In this document: one piece after another, positions 1 to 7,882 of the stretch
Layout of the letters: each line of letters opens with the position of its first letter
Position numbering within the stretch: position 1 is the stretch's first letter
DNA from: Phycisphaerae bacterium
GTDB taxonomy: Bacteria > Planctomycetota > Phycisphaerae > Sedimentisphaerales > Anaerobacaceae
Length of the DNA: 36,568 nucleotides
Assembly: GCA_017993835.1 (NCBI GenBank)
Contig: JAGOLX010000058.1
Location: forward strand, 1-36,568
Direction: 5' to 3'
Notes under the pieces: generated by a model
Told to the model about the DNA's origin: nothing
What the model saw: only the letters and a program-made list of their open reading frames with translations
Database searches by the model: none
Translations under genes and position numbers: made by a program

Positions 1-1
1 C

Positions 2-436
2 GCGGAGGTCTTCATTCCGAGCGCCGGGTTGTTGGGCATCTGCTCGATGGCGTGTCTCGTGGGCGGCCTCTGGATCTTCTTTCAGCACAGTCTGGTTGCC
101 GGATGGATCGGCGTAGTGGTTGCCCTAGTGATGGTGCCGCTGCTGTTGGCAACGGCCTACAAGGTGTTGCCAAAGACACGGTTCGGCCGGAGGGTGATCC
201 TGACGCCGCCGACCCGGGATCGCGGCGATGCAATCGCGGACACGCCGGAACTGGCTCGCCTGATTGGACGCACAGGCAGGGTCATCACGACCATGCGCCC
301 CGTGGGCATGTGCGATTTCGACGGGCGAAGGGTTGAATGTGTCGCCGAATCCGGGTATCTACAGAAGGACAGGCAGGTCAAGGTGATTCGCGTTGAAGGG
401 ACCCAGGTGACCGTGCGGGTCATGGACGAGGCTTAG
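2..436 (+). CDS. NfeD-like membrane protein, C-terminal part (5' end outside window)
   Basis: The reading frame is open to the left edge (AEVFIPSAGLLG precedes the first possible in-frame start, a TTG at 29), so the gene is cut by the window and the TTG is probably internal. Two hydrophobic segments (LLGICSMACLVGGLWIFF and AGWIGVVVALVMVPLLLATAY) are followed by a soluble domain from about LIGRTGRVITTMRPVG to the end. This matches the NfeD C-terminal OB-fold, with its typical 'G-x-TG-x(n)-RP-x-G' start and 'G-x-x-V-x-V' ending. NfeD proteins are membrane partners of flotillin/SPFH proteins and are usually encoded next to them. floA follows 15 bp downstream, which supports the call. Whether the missing N-terminus holds a ClpP-like protease domain (long NfeD) cannot be seen. 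Confidence 0.85.
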   Translation, partial: AEVFIPSAGLLGICSMACLVGGLWIFFQHSLVAGWIGVVVALVMVPLLLATAYKVLPKTRFGRRVILTPPTRDRGDAIADTPELARLIGRTGRVITTMRPVGMCDFDGRRVECVAESGYLQKDRQVKVIRVEGTQVTVRVMDEA

Positions 437-451
437 GGAAAGGATCGGAAG

Positions 452-1453
452 ATGTCACAGATCGATGGAGTGTTGCTGCAGCTTGATCCGATGATCGCGG
501 GGATTCTGATCATCATCGGGATCGGGGTACTGGTGGTGGCCCTGATCGTGCTGAAATTCGCGCGGTTGTGGCTGCAAGCGTACTTCTCCCGCGCCGATGT
601 CCGACTCAGCGAGTTGATCGGGATGTGGCTTCGCCGTGTGGATTCTCGGACCATCGTACTGAGCAAGATCACCGCGGTCCAGGCGGGCCTGCAACTGACG
701 ACGAAAGACCTCGAAAGTCACTACCTGGCGGGCGGGCGCGTCCCGAACGTCGTGCGGGCGCTCATCGCGGCGGATCGCGCCAACATCGACCTGAGCTTCA
801 AGACGGCCACCGCCATTGACCTGGCAGGGCGGGACATCCTCGATGCGATTCAGACCAGCGTCAATCCGAAGGTGATCGACTGCCCCGACCCGAAGAAAGG
901 CAAGGAGACCATCGACGCGGTCGCCCAGGACGGAATCCAATTGAGGGCCAAGGCCCGCGTGACCGTGCGGACGAACATCCAGCGCCTCGTCGGCGGCGCC
1001 ACGGAGGAGACGATCATCGCCCGAGTCGGCGAGGGCATCGTGACGACCATCGGCAGTTCGATCACGTACAAGAACGTGCTCGAGAACCCGGACCGGATCT
1101 CCAAGGCGGTGCTGGACAAAGGGCTCGACGCCGGCAGCGCGTTCGAGATTCTCTCCATCGATATCGCGGACGTGGACGTCGGCGAGAACGTCGGCGCCCA
1201 GCTCCAGGCGGCCCAGGCGGAAGCCGATATGCGGCGGGCCAAAGCCGAAGCCGAGAAACGACGCGCCATGGCCGTCGCGCGGGAGCAGGAAATGCGGGCG
1301 CTGGTCGTCGAGAACGAAGCGAAAGTCCCGCTGGCCATCTCCGAGGCCTTCCGCGCGGGCAATCTCGGCATTATGGATTACTACCGGCTCAAGAACATCG
1401 GCGCCGATACGCAGATGCGCGAGTCGATTGCCAAGCCGAAGAAGACGGACTAG
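452..1453 (+). CDS. floA: Flotillin-like protein FloA
   Basis: The protein has 333 residues, the usual length of the FloA (YqfA/UPF0365) family. An N-terminal hydrophobic hairpin (about residues 13-35) is followed by an SPFH-like domain with family-typical stretches: [28 protein letters not shown], and [25 protein letters not shown] long Ala/Glu/Arg-rich coiled coil (about 245-290, [21 protein letters not shown]) follows, and the tail ends in [15 protein letters not shown]. FloA assembles into functional membrane microdomains that scaffold signalling and secretion proteins. The ATG at 452 has AGGA-type ribosome-binding bases about 7 nt upstream. It lies between an nfeD-like gene and a membrane-anchored hypothetical protein, all co-directional, so they are likely one operon. 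Confidence 0.95.
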   Translation: MSQIDGVLLQLDPMIAGILIIIGIGVLVVALIVLKFARLWLQAYFSRADVRLSELIGMWLRRVDSRTIVLSKITAVQAGLQLTTKDLESHYLAGGRVPNVVRALIAADRANIDLSFKTATAIDLAGRDILDAIQTSVNPKVIDCPDPKKGKETIDAVAQDGIQLRAKARVTVRTNIQRLVGGATEETIIARVGEGIVTTIGSSITYKNVLENPDRISKAVLDKGLDAGSAFEILSIDIADVDVGENVGAQLQAAQAEADMRRAKAEAEKRRAMAVAREQEMRALVVENEAKVPLAISEAFRAGNLGIMDYYRLKNIGADTQMRESIAKPKKTD

Positions 1454-1482
1454 GCGTCATGAGTTGCAGCTAGGATGGGCCG

Positions 1483-2178
1483 TTGCTGATGGCACCGTTG
1501 ATCGCACAACTTGATCTCCTGGCCCAAGGGCTGGATATCGACCAATGGGGCGATATCCTCGTCATCGTCGTGATGGCGGTCCTCTGGCTGGGGGGCACCC
1601 TGGCCAAGGCCCTCACCGCCAGGAAGGGCTCTGCCCAGTCACGCCAGCAGAAAGAACAGGCCGCGGCCAAGGGGCAAGGCGGCCGCCGAGAGACGTGGCA
1701 GGAGCGTCTGACCCGCAAAGTCCAGGAGATCCAGCAGGCCGCCCAACAGGCACAGGCCAGGCAGTCGAAGCCTCAGACGCGTCCGCGATCCTCCGCGCAG
1801 GCTCCTCAGCCGCCCACCGGCAAGATCACGATCCGCCGCGGTACCCAGGGCGACTCCGTCATGGTCTACGAGCGTCCCGCGCCTTCGCCGATCCGTGAGA
1901 CAGCATACGACGCCGTTCCCGTCAATCGGAAGACCACCGGACCCGGACCGGTCGAGCCGGAGGTCGCGTTGCCCGTCGAGCGGTCGTTGCAGCCAGTTGC
2001 GAGCGACTCCGCACGGAAGGCCGCGTCGCGGCCGGACACACAATCCGAGTCGTTCCCGCACGAAGAGATTTTCGACACCGCGGACTCCGACGCACTCAGG
2101 AAGGCCATCCTGCACTACGAGATTCTTGGCAAGCCGATGGCTCTGCGTAGCCCCTCAGAGGAAGCGTCCACGTTCTGA
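1483..2178 (+). CDS. Hypothetical single-pass membrane protein of the floA operon
   Basis: I do not recognise a named family over its full length. One transmembrane segment (about residues 24-44, ILVIVVMAVLWLGGTLAKAL) is followed by a long low-complexity region rich in Gln, Ala, Arg and Pro. The protein closes with a short ordered-looking segment, DALRKAILHYEILGKPMALRSP. The start is uncertain: TTG at 1483 sits 7 nt after an AGGA, while ATG at 1489 is 13 nt away. It lies 29 bp after floA, so co-expression is likely, and the architecture (anchor, flexible linker, short C-terminal peptide) suggests an adaptor or tether. The conserved-looking C-terminal peptide would be the first place to look for a binding motif. 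That role is inference. Confidence 0.7.
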   Translation: MLMAPLIAQLDLLAQGLDIDQWGDILVIVVMAVLWLGGTLAKALTARKGSAQSRQQKEQAAAKGQGGRRETWQERLTRKVQEIQQAAQQAQARQSKPQTRPRSSAQAPQPPTGKITIRRGTQGDSVMVYERPAPSPIRETAYDAVPVNRKTTGPGPVEPEVALPVERSLQPVASDSARKAASRPDTQSESFPHEEIFDTADSDALRKAILHYEILGKPMALRSPSEEASTF

Positions 2179-2334
2179 AGGGCCGGCGGACCGCCCGCAG
2201 TGAGGGGCTCAGACCGATCCTCCTCGCACAGAAATGGGCTGTGAAGCCCCCCTGCTCAACGTCCCATAAGATATGTTATGTTTCATTGGGCTTGGGCGGG
2301 CGGGTCGGTCTTTGCGGCGTGATTCCAGGCCTTT

Positions 2335-3936
2335 TCACGGGCTTCCGACAGCTGCATGGGCCGCGGTCTGGCAGAGATTCTCCCACATCAGGCCAATCGT
2401 GTCCGAGAGGCCGAGATTCTGCAGGACGATCGAGATGTTCGTCGCAGGATCGACGCCTGTGCCGGCCTTCTGGTCGATCTGTCGCTGGAGGTTGATGACC
2501 GAGGACGCGAACTTCACCCGGTTGCAGTACAACAGCGCGGTCTTGTAGTACAGATCCAGTGTCTTGGCATCGTACTCCTGCGGCGGCGCGATCAGTGCGA
2601 GGGCTTCCGGCGCCTTGCCGAGCTCGAACAACGCGACCGCCAGCTTCGTGGTGGCGCGTGCGAACGTCGGGTTGATCTGCAGAGCCGCCTGGAAACAATC
2701 GCAGGCTTCCTGGAGGTGCGACGCATTCATGTGGAGGATGCCCAGCCTGTAGTGCAGATCCGGATTGTGCGGGAAGCGAACCGACTGGCGTTCGTGGGCA
2801 GCCAGAATGGTCTGTTCCAGAGACCGTCCGTCCGTCGGGGCCGGCAACAGGTTGGCTTCGAGGGCGGCTTTCAGGATGAGTTTGGCGGTCTCGGCGAACA
2901 GGAACGACGTATTGGGCTGGATGGCCGATGCCAGCGACAGGGTGTTCAATGCCTCCGCGTCCTGTCCAGCCAGCTTCTGGGCCGCGGCCAAGCCCATATA
3001 GGCCTCGACGATCTCGTCGTTGATCTCGATGGCCTTGTTGAATTGCTGAGCGGCAAGCTGGTCGGCGTGCATCTTCAGGTAGCTGGTGCCCAGCTTGATG
3101 GTCACCTCCAGGAAGTCCGGGCAGATCCGCAAGGCTTGCTGGTACAGGGCGATCGCATCGCTAATCCCCCCCATCATGCTCACGATATCGGCCTGCTTGG
3201 CGATCAGGTCCGCCCGGTCGGGCTCCTCGGTCAGGAGGACCTCCACTCGATCCAGGGCCTCCTGGAACTGCCCCTCGCACAGGTGCTGTTCGAGCGTGTC
3301 ATCGGGAGCGATGAAGTTGTCCGGGTGGATCAGGATGGCCGTGTTGAAGGTGGCAATGGCCTTCGGGTACTCGCCCATGGCGGTGTACAGATGCCCGAGC
3401 ATGACCAGGGTGGAGATGTCGTCCGGATAGAACTCCTTCAACGGTTCGTACTGGGCGATGGCATCGGGGATACGTCCGTCTTTGAAGTAGATCGCCGCCA
3501 GTCGCTGGGCGGGCAGTTGGAGCTGACCGTTGAACTTGATGCAGTCCTGGTAGAACTCCACGGCCTGGGCCTCGTAGCCCAGTCGCTCGTAGCAATGGCC
3601 CAGGGCATACAAAGCCAGCGTGTTGCTGGGCTGTCGCATGTAGATCGAGTTGAGTTCCTGGATGGCGTCCTTGAGGTCGTCTTCCTGCAACAGCAACGCG
3701 GCGGCAGCCATTCGCCCCAGGCAGCAGGACGGACGACTGAACAGATACAGCTTCACCTGCTCTCGGGCCTCCGAGAACTTGCCGTGGCCCATAAGGTCGA
3801 GGACGTGGTCCAGTTGCGGATTCTCGGACATGTCGGTATCCGCCTGGGCCCGTCTTCGCTCATGGAGCCAGTGCCAGATCAGTTCGGAGGTGTTGACCGC
3901 AATGGCCTTGCCGAGAATCTCCAACAAACCGCACAT
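2335..3936 (-). CDS. Tetratricopeptide repeat protein
   Basis: The 533 residues are almost entirely TPR units. I count at least nine helix pairs with the A-x-x-x-G-x-x-x-x and A-x-x-x-[YF]-x-x-A-x-x-x-x-P spacing, for example ALYALGHCYERLGYEAQAVEFYQDCIKF, LVMLGHLYTAMGEYPKAIATFNTAILIHP, and LHYRLGILHMNASHLQEACDCFQAALQINP. No signal peptide or membrane segment is visible, so a cytoplasmic scaffold is likely. The N-terminal approximately 45 residues are not TPR. The start ATG at 3936 is preceded by GGAG six bases upstream, which fixes the start. It stands alone between an opposite-strand operon end and a response regulator on the same strand 253 bp upstream. Its partner is unknown. Confidence 0.85.
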   Translation of the reverse strand: MCGLLEILGKAIAVNTSELIWHWLHERRRAQADTDMSENPQLDHVLDLMGHGKFSEAREQVKLYLFSRPSCCLGRMAAAALLLQEDDLKDAIQELNSIYMRQPSNTLALYALGHCYERLGYEAQAVEFYQDCIKFNGQLQLPAQRLAAIYFKDGRIPDAIAQYEPLKEFYPDDISTLVMLGHLYTAMGEYPKAIATFNTAILIHPDNFIAPDDTLEQHLCEGQFQEALDRVEVLLTEEPDRADLIAKQADIVSMMGGISDAIALYQQALRICPDFLEVTIKLGTSYLKMHADQLAAQQFNKAIEINDEIVEAYMGLAAAQKLAGQDAEALNTLSLASAIQPNTSFLFAETAKLILKAALEANLLPAPTDGRSLEQTILAAHERQSVRFPHNPDLHYRLGILHMNASHLQEACDCFQAALQINPTFARATTKLAVALFELGKAPEALALIAPPQEYDAKTLDLYYKTALLYCNRVKFASSVINLQRQIDQKAGTGVDPATNISIVLQNLGLSDTIGLMWENLCQTAAHAAVGSP

Positions 3937-4018
3937 CCCTCACTCCTGTTATCTTGCCACGTGATGCAGGGAAAAAGAGTACTGTTGAGCTATCGTCCAA
4001 TTCGAGCAGGGTGTTAAC

Positions 4019-4146
4019 CCGCGTTCCAGGACGCGGCAACTCGCAAGGGCCTTCCGAAGCGTCAACGTGGCGGTTGTGTGTGCTGTAGGGTCTGTCTGGG
4101 ATTGGAGGACGTGTTATCGGGCAGTCTGCGGAGGCGCCCCCCCCCC
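4019..4146. other. Spacer 3937-4189 with a hairpin and a 10-C homopolymer
   Basis: The 253-bp gap between the TPR gene and the response regulator (both minus strand) has no plausible gene. It contains a 6-bp perfect stem at 4019-4036 (CCGCGT/ACGCGG, 6-nt loop) without a T-run, and an uninterrupted run of ten C at 4137-4146 that is unusual even at this base composition. Promoter elements for the TPR gene should lie here, but I do not see a convincing -35/-10 pair. Confidence 0.5.
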
Positions 4147-4189
4147 GCCGGGTGACACGCGGTCTGCAAAGGACGGACTCTCTCCGAAG

Positions 4190-4663
4190 TTATCTGCCGT
4201 CAGCCTGGGCGTGTCCCTCGATCTCGCCCAGATAGGCCAGGGTCCGCTGGAGATGATCCGTGACGTGTTTGAGCCGGAGCATGGTTCGGATCCGCGTGAG
4301 CAACTCCAGGCGGTTGATCGGCTTGCTGACGAAATCGTCGGCGCCGGAGTCGAGGCCCCGCTCGATGTCCCCGAACTCGTTCAGGGCGGTCACCATGATG
4401 ACCGGGATGTCGGCGGTCTGCGGGTTGTTCTTCAGCCTGCGGCAGACCTCGAAACCGCTCATCTTGGGCATCATGACGTCGAGGAGAATCAAATCGGGCT
4501 TCTTCCGGGCCACCCGCTCCAGGGCCTCGATCCCGTCGTGGGCTGCTTCCGCCTGGCACTCGACATCCTCCAGGTAGGCCTGGATCAATTCGAGGTTCTG
4601 CTGGTTGTCGTCCACAACAAGGACAATAGGCAGTTTGCCCCGGCTCTTGCTGTCTTCAGCCAT
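4190..4663 (-). CDS. Single-domain response regulator (receiver, PleD/CheY-like)
   Basis: The 157-residue protein is a receiver domain with a short C-terminal helix and no output domain. The acidic pair is D18/D19 (VLVVDDN), the phospho-acceptor is D62 (LILLDVMMP), the switch Thr is T92 (VMVTAL), and the conserved Lys is K114 (FVSKP). The frame remains open far upstream to about 5698, but that stretch is antisense to a histidine kinase. ATG 4663 has GGGAG eight bases before it, so I chose that start. It is divergently transcribed from the histidine kinase starting at 4829 and is its most likely partner. Lacking an output domain, it probably acts by protein-protein contact. The tail RTMLRLKHVTDHLQRTLAYLGEIEG may be a coiled coil. 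Confidence 0.9.
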   Translation of the reverse strand: MAEDSKSRGKLPIVLVVDDNQQNLELIQAYLEDVECQAEAAHDGIEALERVARKKPDLILLDVMMPKMSGFEVCRRLKNNPQTADIPVIMVTALNEFGDIERGLDSGADDFVSKPINRLELLTRIRTMLRLKHVTDHLQRTLAYLGEIEGHAQADGR

Positions 4664-4752
4664 TCGGTACACTCCCGGTCGGTTCCACGGATTCACGACA
4701 CCGGATTCGGCGGACCACTCCAAAAAAACCGGTCGCCTGACGGGGTAGCCCC

Positions 4753-4781
4753 TTGTGGGACGGCCGCCGGCGGTAGATAAT
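4753..4781 (+). promoter_or_regulatory. Candidate sigma-70 promoter for the histidine kinase operon
   Basis: TTGTGG (4753-4758) and GATAAT (4776-4781) are separated by 17 bp. The pair lies in the 165-bp divergent region upstream of the kinase and its downstream CNNM and glycosyltransferase genes. This is a motif match only. Confidence 0.4.
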
Positions 4782-4828
4782 GCTCCGGTACGGACACCAA
4801 GAAGGGATTGTATACAAGGAGTGTGCCG

Positions 4829-5620
4829 TTGACAAGCATCATCGAAAAACGCCTGTCGTTGCATCAATGCCTTGCCCAGAAGGAAGAGGAGAACGCCGCG
4901 CTGCGGTCCCAGAATCTGCAGCTTCAGGCGCTGGCGACCCTCGGCTCCGCCACGTGCATGATCGCTCATGAGATCAACAACCTCCTGACCCCGTTGACGA
5001 CCTATGCGGCGCTGGCCGTGCAGAACCCGAATGATACGGAACTGGCGAAGAAGGTCCTCGACAAGACGGTGCGGAACTGCCAGCGGGCCTCCAGGATCAT
5101 GCAGAGCATGCTCGCCATGGCCAACGGTCAGAAGAGCCAGCGGGAACAGGTGGCGGTCAAGACGCTCGTTGAGCAGGTGTTCACCTGCCTGTGCCGGGAT
5201 CTGGCCAAAGACGCCATCACGGTGCAGACGGACATTCCCGACGGCGCGTGCGTCCACTGCGTGCCGGTCCAGATCGAGCAGGTGCTGATGAACCTGATCC
5301 TGAACGCCCGCGAGGCGATGCTGCCCGGCGGGGGGATTCTCAGAGTGATCGCGGCGACGGAGGACGACCATGTCACGCTGGCGGTGAGCGACACCGGCCA
5401 CGGCATTCCCGCCGAGCACATGGCGAGCATCTTCCGGCCTTTCTTCACGACCAAGACCGCGAAGGACTCCCCCACCGGTTCCGGCTCGGGAGTCGGTCTG
5501 GCTTTCTGCAAACGGATCGCGGACGCGCATGGCGGCGAGATCGGCGTCACGTCGCGGGTCGGCCGGGGGAGCACGTTCACGATTCGCCTGCCGCGGACCC
5601 CGCCGCACGATCGGCCATGA
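4829..5620 (+). CDS. Sensor histidine kinase, cytoplasmic (HisKA + HATPase)
   Basis: The protein starts with a short coiled coil (about residues 12-35). A HisKA dimerisation domain follows with phospho-acceptor H47 in IAHEINNLLTPL, then a HATPase_c domain with N box (LMNLILNAREAM), G1 box (VSDTGHGIP), F region (IFRPFFTTK) and G2 box (GSGSGVGLAFCK). There is no transmembrane or PAS sensor region, so input must come through the coiled coil or a partner protein. The start is taken as TTG 4829 because AAGGAG lies 7 nt upstream; the TTG at 4808 lacks such a site. The stop overlaps the next gene's ATG (ATGA at 5617-5620), so the kinase is translationally coupled to a CNNM-family membrane protein. 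Its likely partner is the divergent receiver protein at 4190-4663. Confidence 0.9.
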   Translation: MTSIIEKRLSLHQCLAQKEEENAALRSQNLQLQALATLGSATCMIAHEINNLLTPLTTYAALAVQNPNDTELAKKVLDKTVRNCQRASRIMQSMLAMANGQKSQREQVAVKTLVEQVFTCLCRDLAKDAITVQTDIPDGACVHCVPVQIEQVLMNLILNAREAMLPGGGILRVIAATEDDHVTLAVSDTGHGIPAEHMASIFRPFFTTKTAKDSPTGSGSGVGLAFCKRIADAHGGEIGVTSRVGRGSTFTIRLPRTPPHDRP

Positions 5621-6882
5621 TTGCCCAAGTCTACCAACACCTTGGCCATTCCATCGTGATGCTTTTGCTGCTCTGTGGCTCCGCGTTCTTCTCGGCATCG
5701 GAGACGGCCCTGTTCAACCTGACCCGCCGGCAAATCAAGCAGCTGCGGACCTCTGGCCATCGGGTCCACAAACTCACGGCGCACCTGCTCCAGAAGCCCG
5801 GGCACCTGCTGAACTGCCTGCTGCTGGCGAATATCACCGTCAACGTCCTGTACTTCGCTTCGTCCAGCGTGCTCGTCCTGCGCATCGGTCAGTCCTGGGG
5901 GGTCGCGGCCGCGACCGGCACGGCTGCGGCCACCTTCGTCGCCCTCGTCGTGTTCGGCGAGATCGTGCCCAAATCAGTGACCTACGCGGACTCGCGCTCC
6001 TTGGCGATTGCAGTCACGGTTCCGGTCTTCCTGGCCATGCAGGTGCTCGGTCCGGTCGCCTTGGTATTCCGCGTTGTGATCCTGGAGCCCATTCTCCGCC
6101 TGCTCTTTGGCGGGGCCCGTTCGCCCGAGATGATCACCCTGGCGGAGTTCCGCTCGCTGGTGAATCTCAGCCGCCAGCGGGGCCTGATCACCGCCAGCCA
6201 GAACAAGCTCATCGGCGAGGTGGTCGAGTTGGGCCTGCTCAAGGTCCGGCATGTGATGCAGCCGCGGGTGGACATGGTGGCCTGCGACGTGATCGAACCC
6301 CCGGCGGTCGTCCGCGAGCGGATGCAGAAGCGACGGCTGACGAGGATGCCGGTCTACGTGAAGAAGCTGGACAACATCGTGGGGACGATCCATCTGCGCC
6401 AGTTGCTCTTGAAGCCCGAGGCCTCGATCGACCGGCTCGTCCAGCCTGTGCATTTCGTTCCCGAACAGAAGACGGTCGAGTCGCTGCTGGACTTCTTCCG
6501 CAGGACGGGGACGGATATGGCCGTGGTGGTAGACGAGTACGGCGGGATTGCCGGGGCGGTCCGCCCGGAAGATATCGCCGAGGAGCTGTTCGGGCGGATG
6601 GAGCACGTCTCGGACATCGAGCCGATGATGCAGTTGGGTCCCTTCGAGTACCGTCTCGCGGGCGACCTGGCCGTTCACGACTGGGCGGACGTGTTCGGGG
6701 TCGATATCGAGGAGACCCGTTCGTCCACCATCGGCGGACTCGTGACCACTCTGCTGGGCAAGATCCCGCGCGAGGGCGACATCGCCCACCTGGGGAACCT
6801 GAAGTTCACCGTGGACCGGATGAACAGGCACCGCATCGAGACGGTGATTCTGTCGTTCGAGCCGATCAAGTCGGATGGATAG
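5617..6882 (+). CDS. CNNM/CorC-HlyC family membrane protein (DUF21-CBS-CorC_C)
   Basis: The 421-residue protein has the full family architecture. A DUF21 transmembrane domain (about residues 1-190) opens with the SAFFSASETALFNLTRRQ motif and contains a VVFGEIVPKSV stretch. A tandem CBS pair (about 205-325) follows, with VMQPRVDMVACD, MPVYVKKLDNIVGTIHLRQL and MAVVVDEYGGIAG. The protein ends in a CorC_HlyC transporter-associated domain (about 335-415). Relatives are Mg2+/Co2+ efflux or homeostasis proteins, often mislabelled hemolysins. The ATG overlaps the stop of the upstream histidine kinase by 4 bases, and the next family member overlaps its 3' end by 8 bases. The two CNNM proteins may work as a pair, which is inference. 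Confidence 0.93.
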   Translation: MIAQVYQHLGHSIVMLLLLCGSAFFSASETALFNLTRRQIKQLRTSGHRVHKLTAHLLQKPGHLLNCLLLANITVNVLYFASSSVLVLRIGQSWGVAAATGTAAATFVALVVFGEIVPKSVTYADSRSLAIAVTVPVFLAMQVLGPVALVFRVVILEPILRLLFGGARSPEMITLAEFRSLVNLSRQRGLITASQNKLIGEVVELGLLKVRHVMQPRVDMVACDVIEPPAVVRERMQKRRLTRMPVYVKKLDNIVGTIHLRQLLLKPEASIDRLVQPVHFVPEQKTVESLLDFFRRTGTDMAVVVDEYGGIAGAVRPEDIAEELFGRMEHVSDIEPMMQLGPFEYRLAGDLAVHDWADVFGVDIEETRSSTIGGLVTTLLGKIPREGDIAHLGNLKFTVDRMNRHRIETVILSFEPIKSDG

Positions 6883-7882
6883 GCGTATGGGCATCGCGTT
6901 GACACTGGCGCTGGTTACCGTGGTTCTCTCGGGCACGTTCTCCGGCCTGGAAACCGGGATCTACCGTCTGAGCCGGCTCCGCCTGCGTCTGGGAGCGGAG
7001 CGGGGCGAGTTGAGATATGTACTGCTGAGCCAAGCCTTGTGCGACGGTTCCTCCCTGCTCCTGACGCTGCTGGTCGCGAACAACCTCGCCAACTACCTGG
7101 CAACGAGCAGCATCACGTACCTGTTTCTGACAGTCGCCTCGGACCACACGGCCGAACTGCTGGCCACGTCGCTGACCGCCCCTCTGTTGTTCGTCTTTGG
7201 CGAGTCGCTGCCGAAAAACACCTTCCTGTATCGCGCGGATGTCCTGACGCCGTACCTCGGACCTTTTGTCTATGTGATCCACAAGGTTCTGACCTGGTCG
7301 GGCGTCGTGCCGCTCCTGGGGATGATCTCTCGGTCTCTGGCCCGTCTGGGCGGGGCGCCGGTCCCGTCGAAGAAGATGATGGTGTCCAGCCAGATCCACC
7401 AAGTCAAGGCCATCCTGCGCGACATGCAGGAGGAAGGACCGTTGAGCCATGTGCAGACGGAAATGCTCGACCGCGTCGTGAACATCCCGAACCTGCGTCT
7501 GGGCACGGTGATGATCCCCATGCCGCGCGTCCGGGCAATCCCGCTGGAGACCGACCGGGCCGCCCTGCTGGAAGGGCTCAAGCGACAGGCGTTCACTCGC
7601 CTGCTGGTCTGGAGGGACGGCCCCGCCAACGTGATCGGCTTCGTCAATGTCTACGAAGCCCTCGCCTCCGCGGAGGAGTTCCGGACCGTCGAGGGCTTCC
7701 TCCAACCGATTCGGAGCCTGGACACGGATACCCTGGTGACCGAGGCCATCGAGACGCTGCGCCGAGAGCAGATCAAGATGATTCTCGCGACCCGGCGGCG
7801 CAGTGGGCGGGATGTGCCTGTGGGGATTGTCACGATGAAGGACCTCGTTGAGGAGCTCATGGGTGAACTCGCGGAATGGTAG
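6875..7882 (+). CDS. Second CNNM-family protein (DUF21-CBS, no CorC_HlyC domain)
   Basis: The 335-residue protein has a DUF21 membrane domain with the diagnostic GTFSGLETGIYRLSRLRLR and FVFGESLPKN motifs. A CBS region follows (LGTVMIPMPRVRAIPLETD, FTRLLVWRDGPANVIGFVNVYEAL, then RREQIKMILATRR ending VGIVTMKDLVEELMGEL). It stops at the end of the CBS pair, so the roughly 80-residue CorC_HlyC domain found in the upstream paralogue is absent. It also has 'LLVWRDG...' where full-length members have the stronger adenosyl-binding CBS consensus. The start ATG 6875 overlaps the previous gene by 8 bases; ATG 6887 is an alternative. The pairing of one long and one short CNNM gene suggests a heteromeric unit. 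Confidence 0.88.
   Translation: MDRRMGIALTLALVTVVLSGTFSGLETGIYRLSRLRLRLGAERGELRYVLLSQALCDGSSLLLTLLVANNLANYLATSSITYLFLTVASDHTAELLATSLTAPLLFVFGESLPKNTFLYRADVLTPYLGPFVYVIHKVLTWSGVVPLLGMISRSLARLGGAPVPSKKMMVSSQIHQVKAILRDMQEEGPLSHVQTEMLDRVVNIPNLRLGTVMIPMPRVRAIPLETDRAALLEGLKRQAFTRLLVWRDGPANVIGFVNVYEALASAEEFRTVEGFLQPIRSLDTDTLVTEAIETLRREQIKMILATRRRSGRDVPVGIVTMKDLVEELMGELAEW

Noticed and set aside
2356-4017. 553-residue plus-strand open frame
   Set aside because: Antisense to the TPR gene. Its Gly/Val/Leu/Gln-rich composition is the usual mirror of a high-GC coding frame, while the minus strand has clear TPR repeats.
4664-5698. Long N-terminal extension of the response regulator frame
   Set aside because: It is antisense to the histidine kinase and lacks domain signatures. 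ATG 4663 has a good ribosome-binding site.
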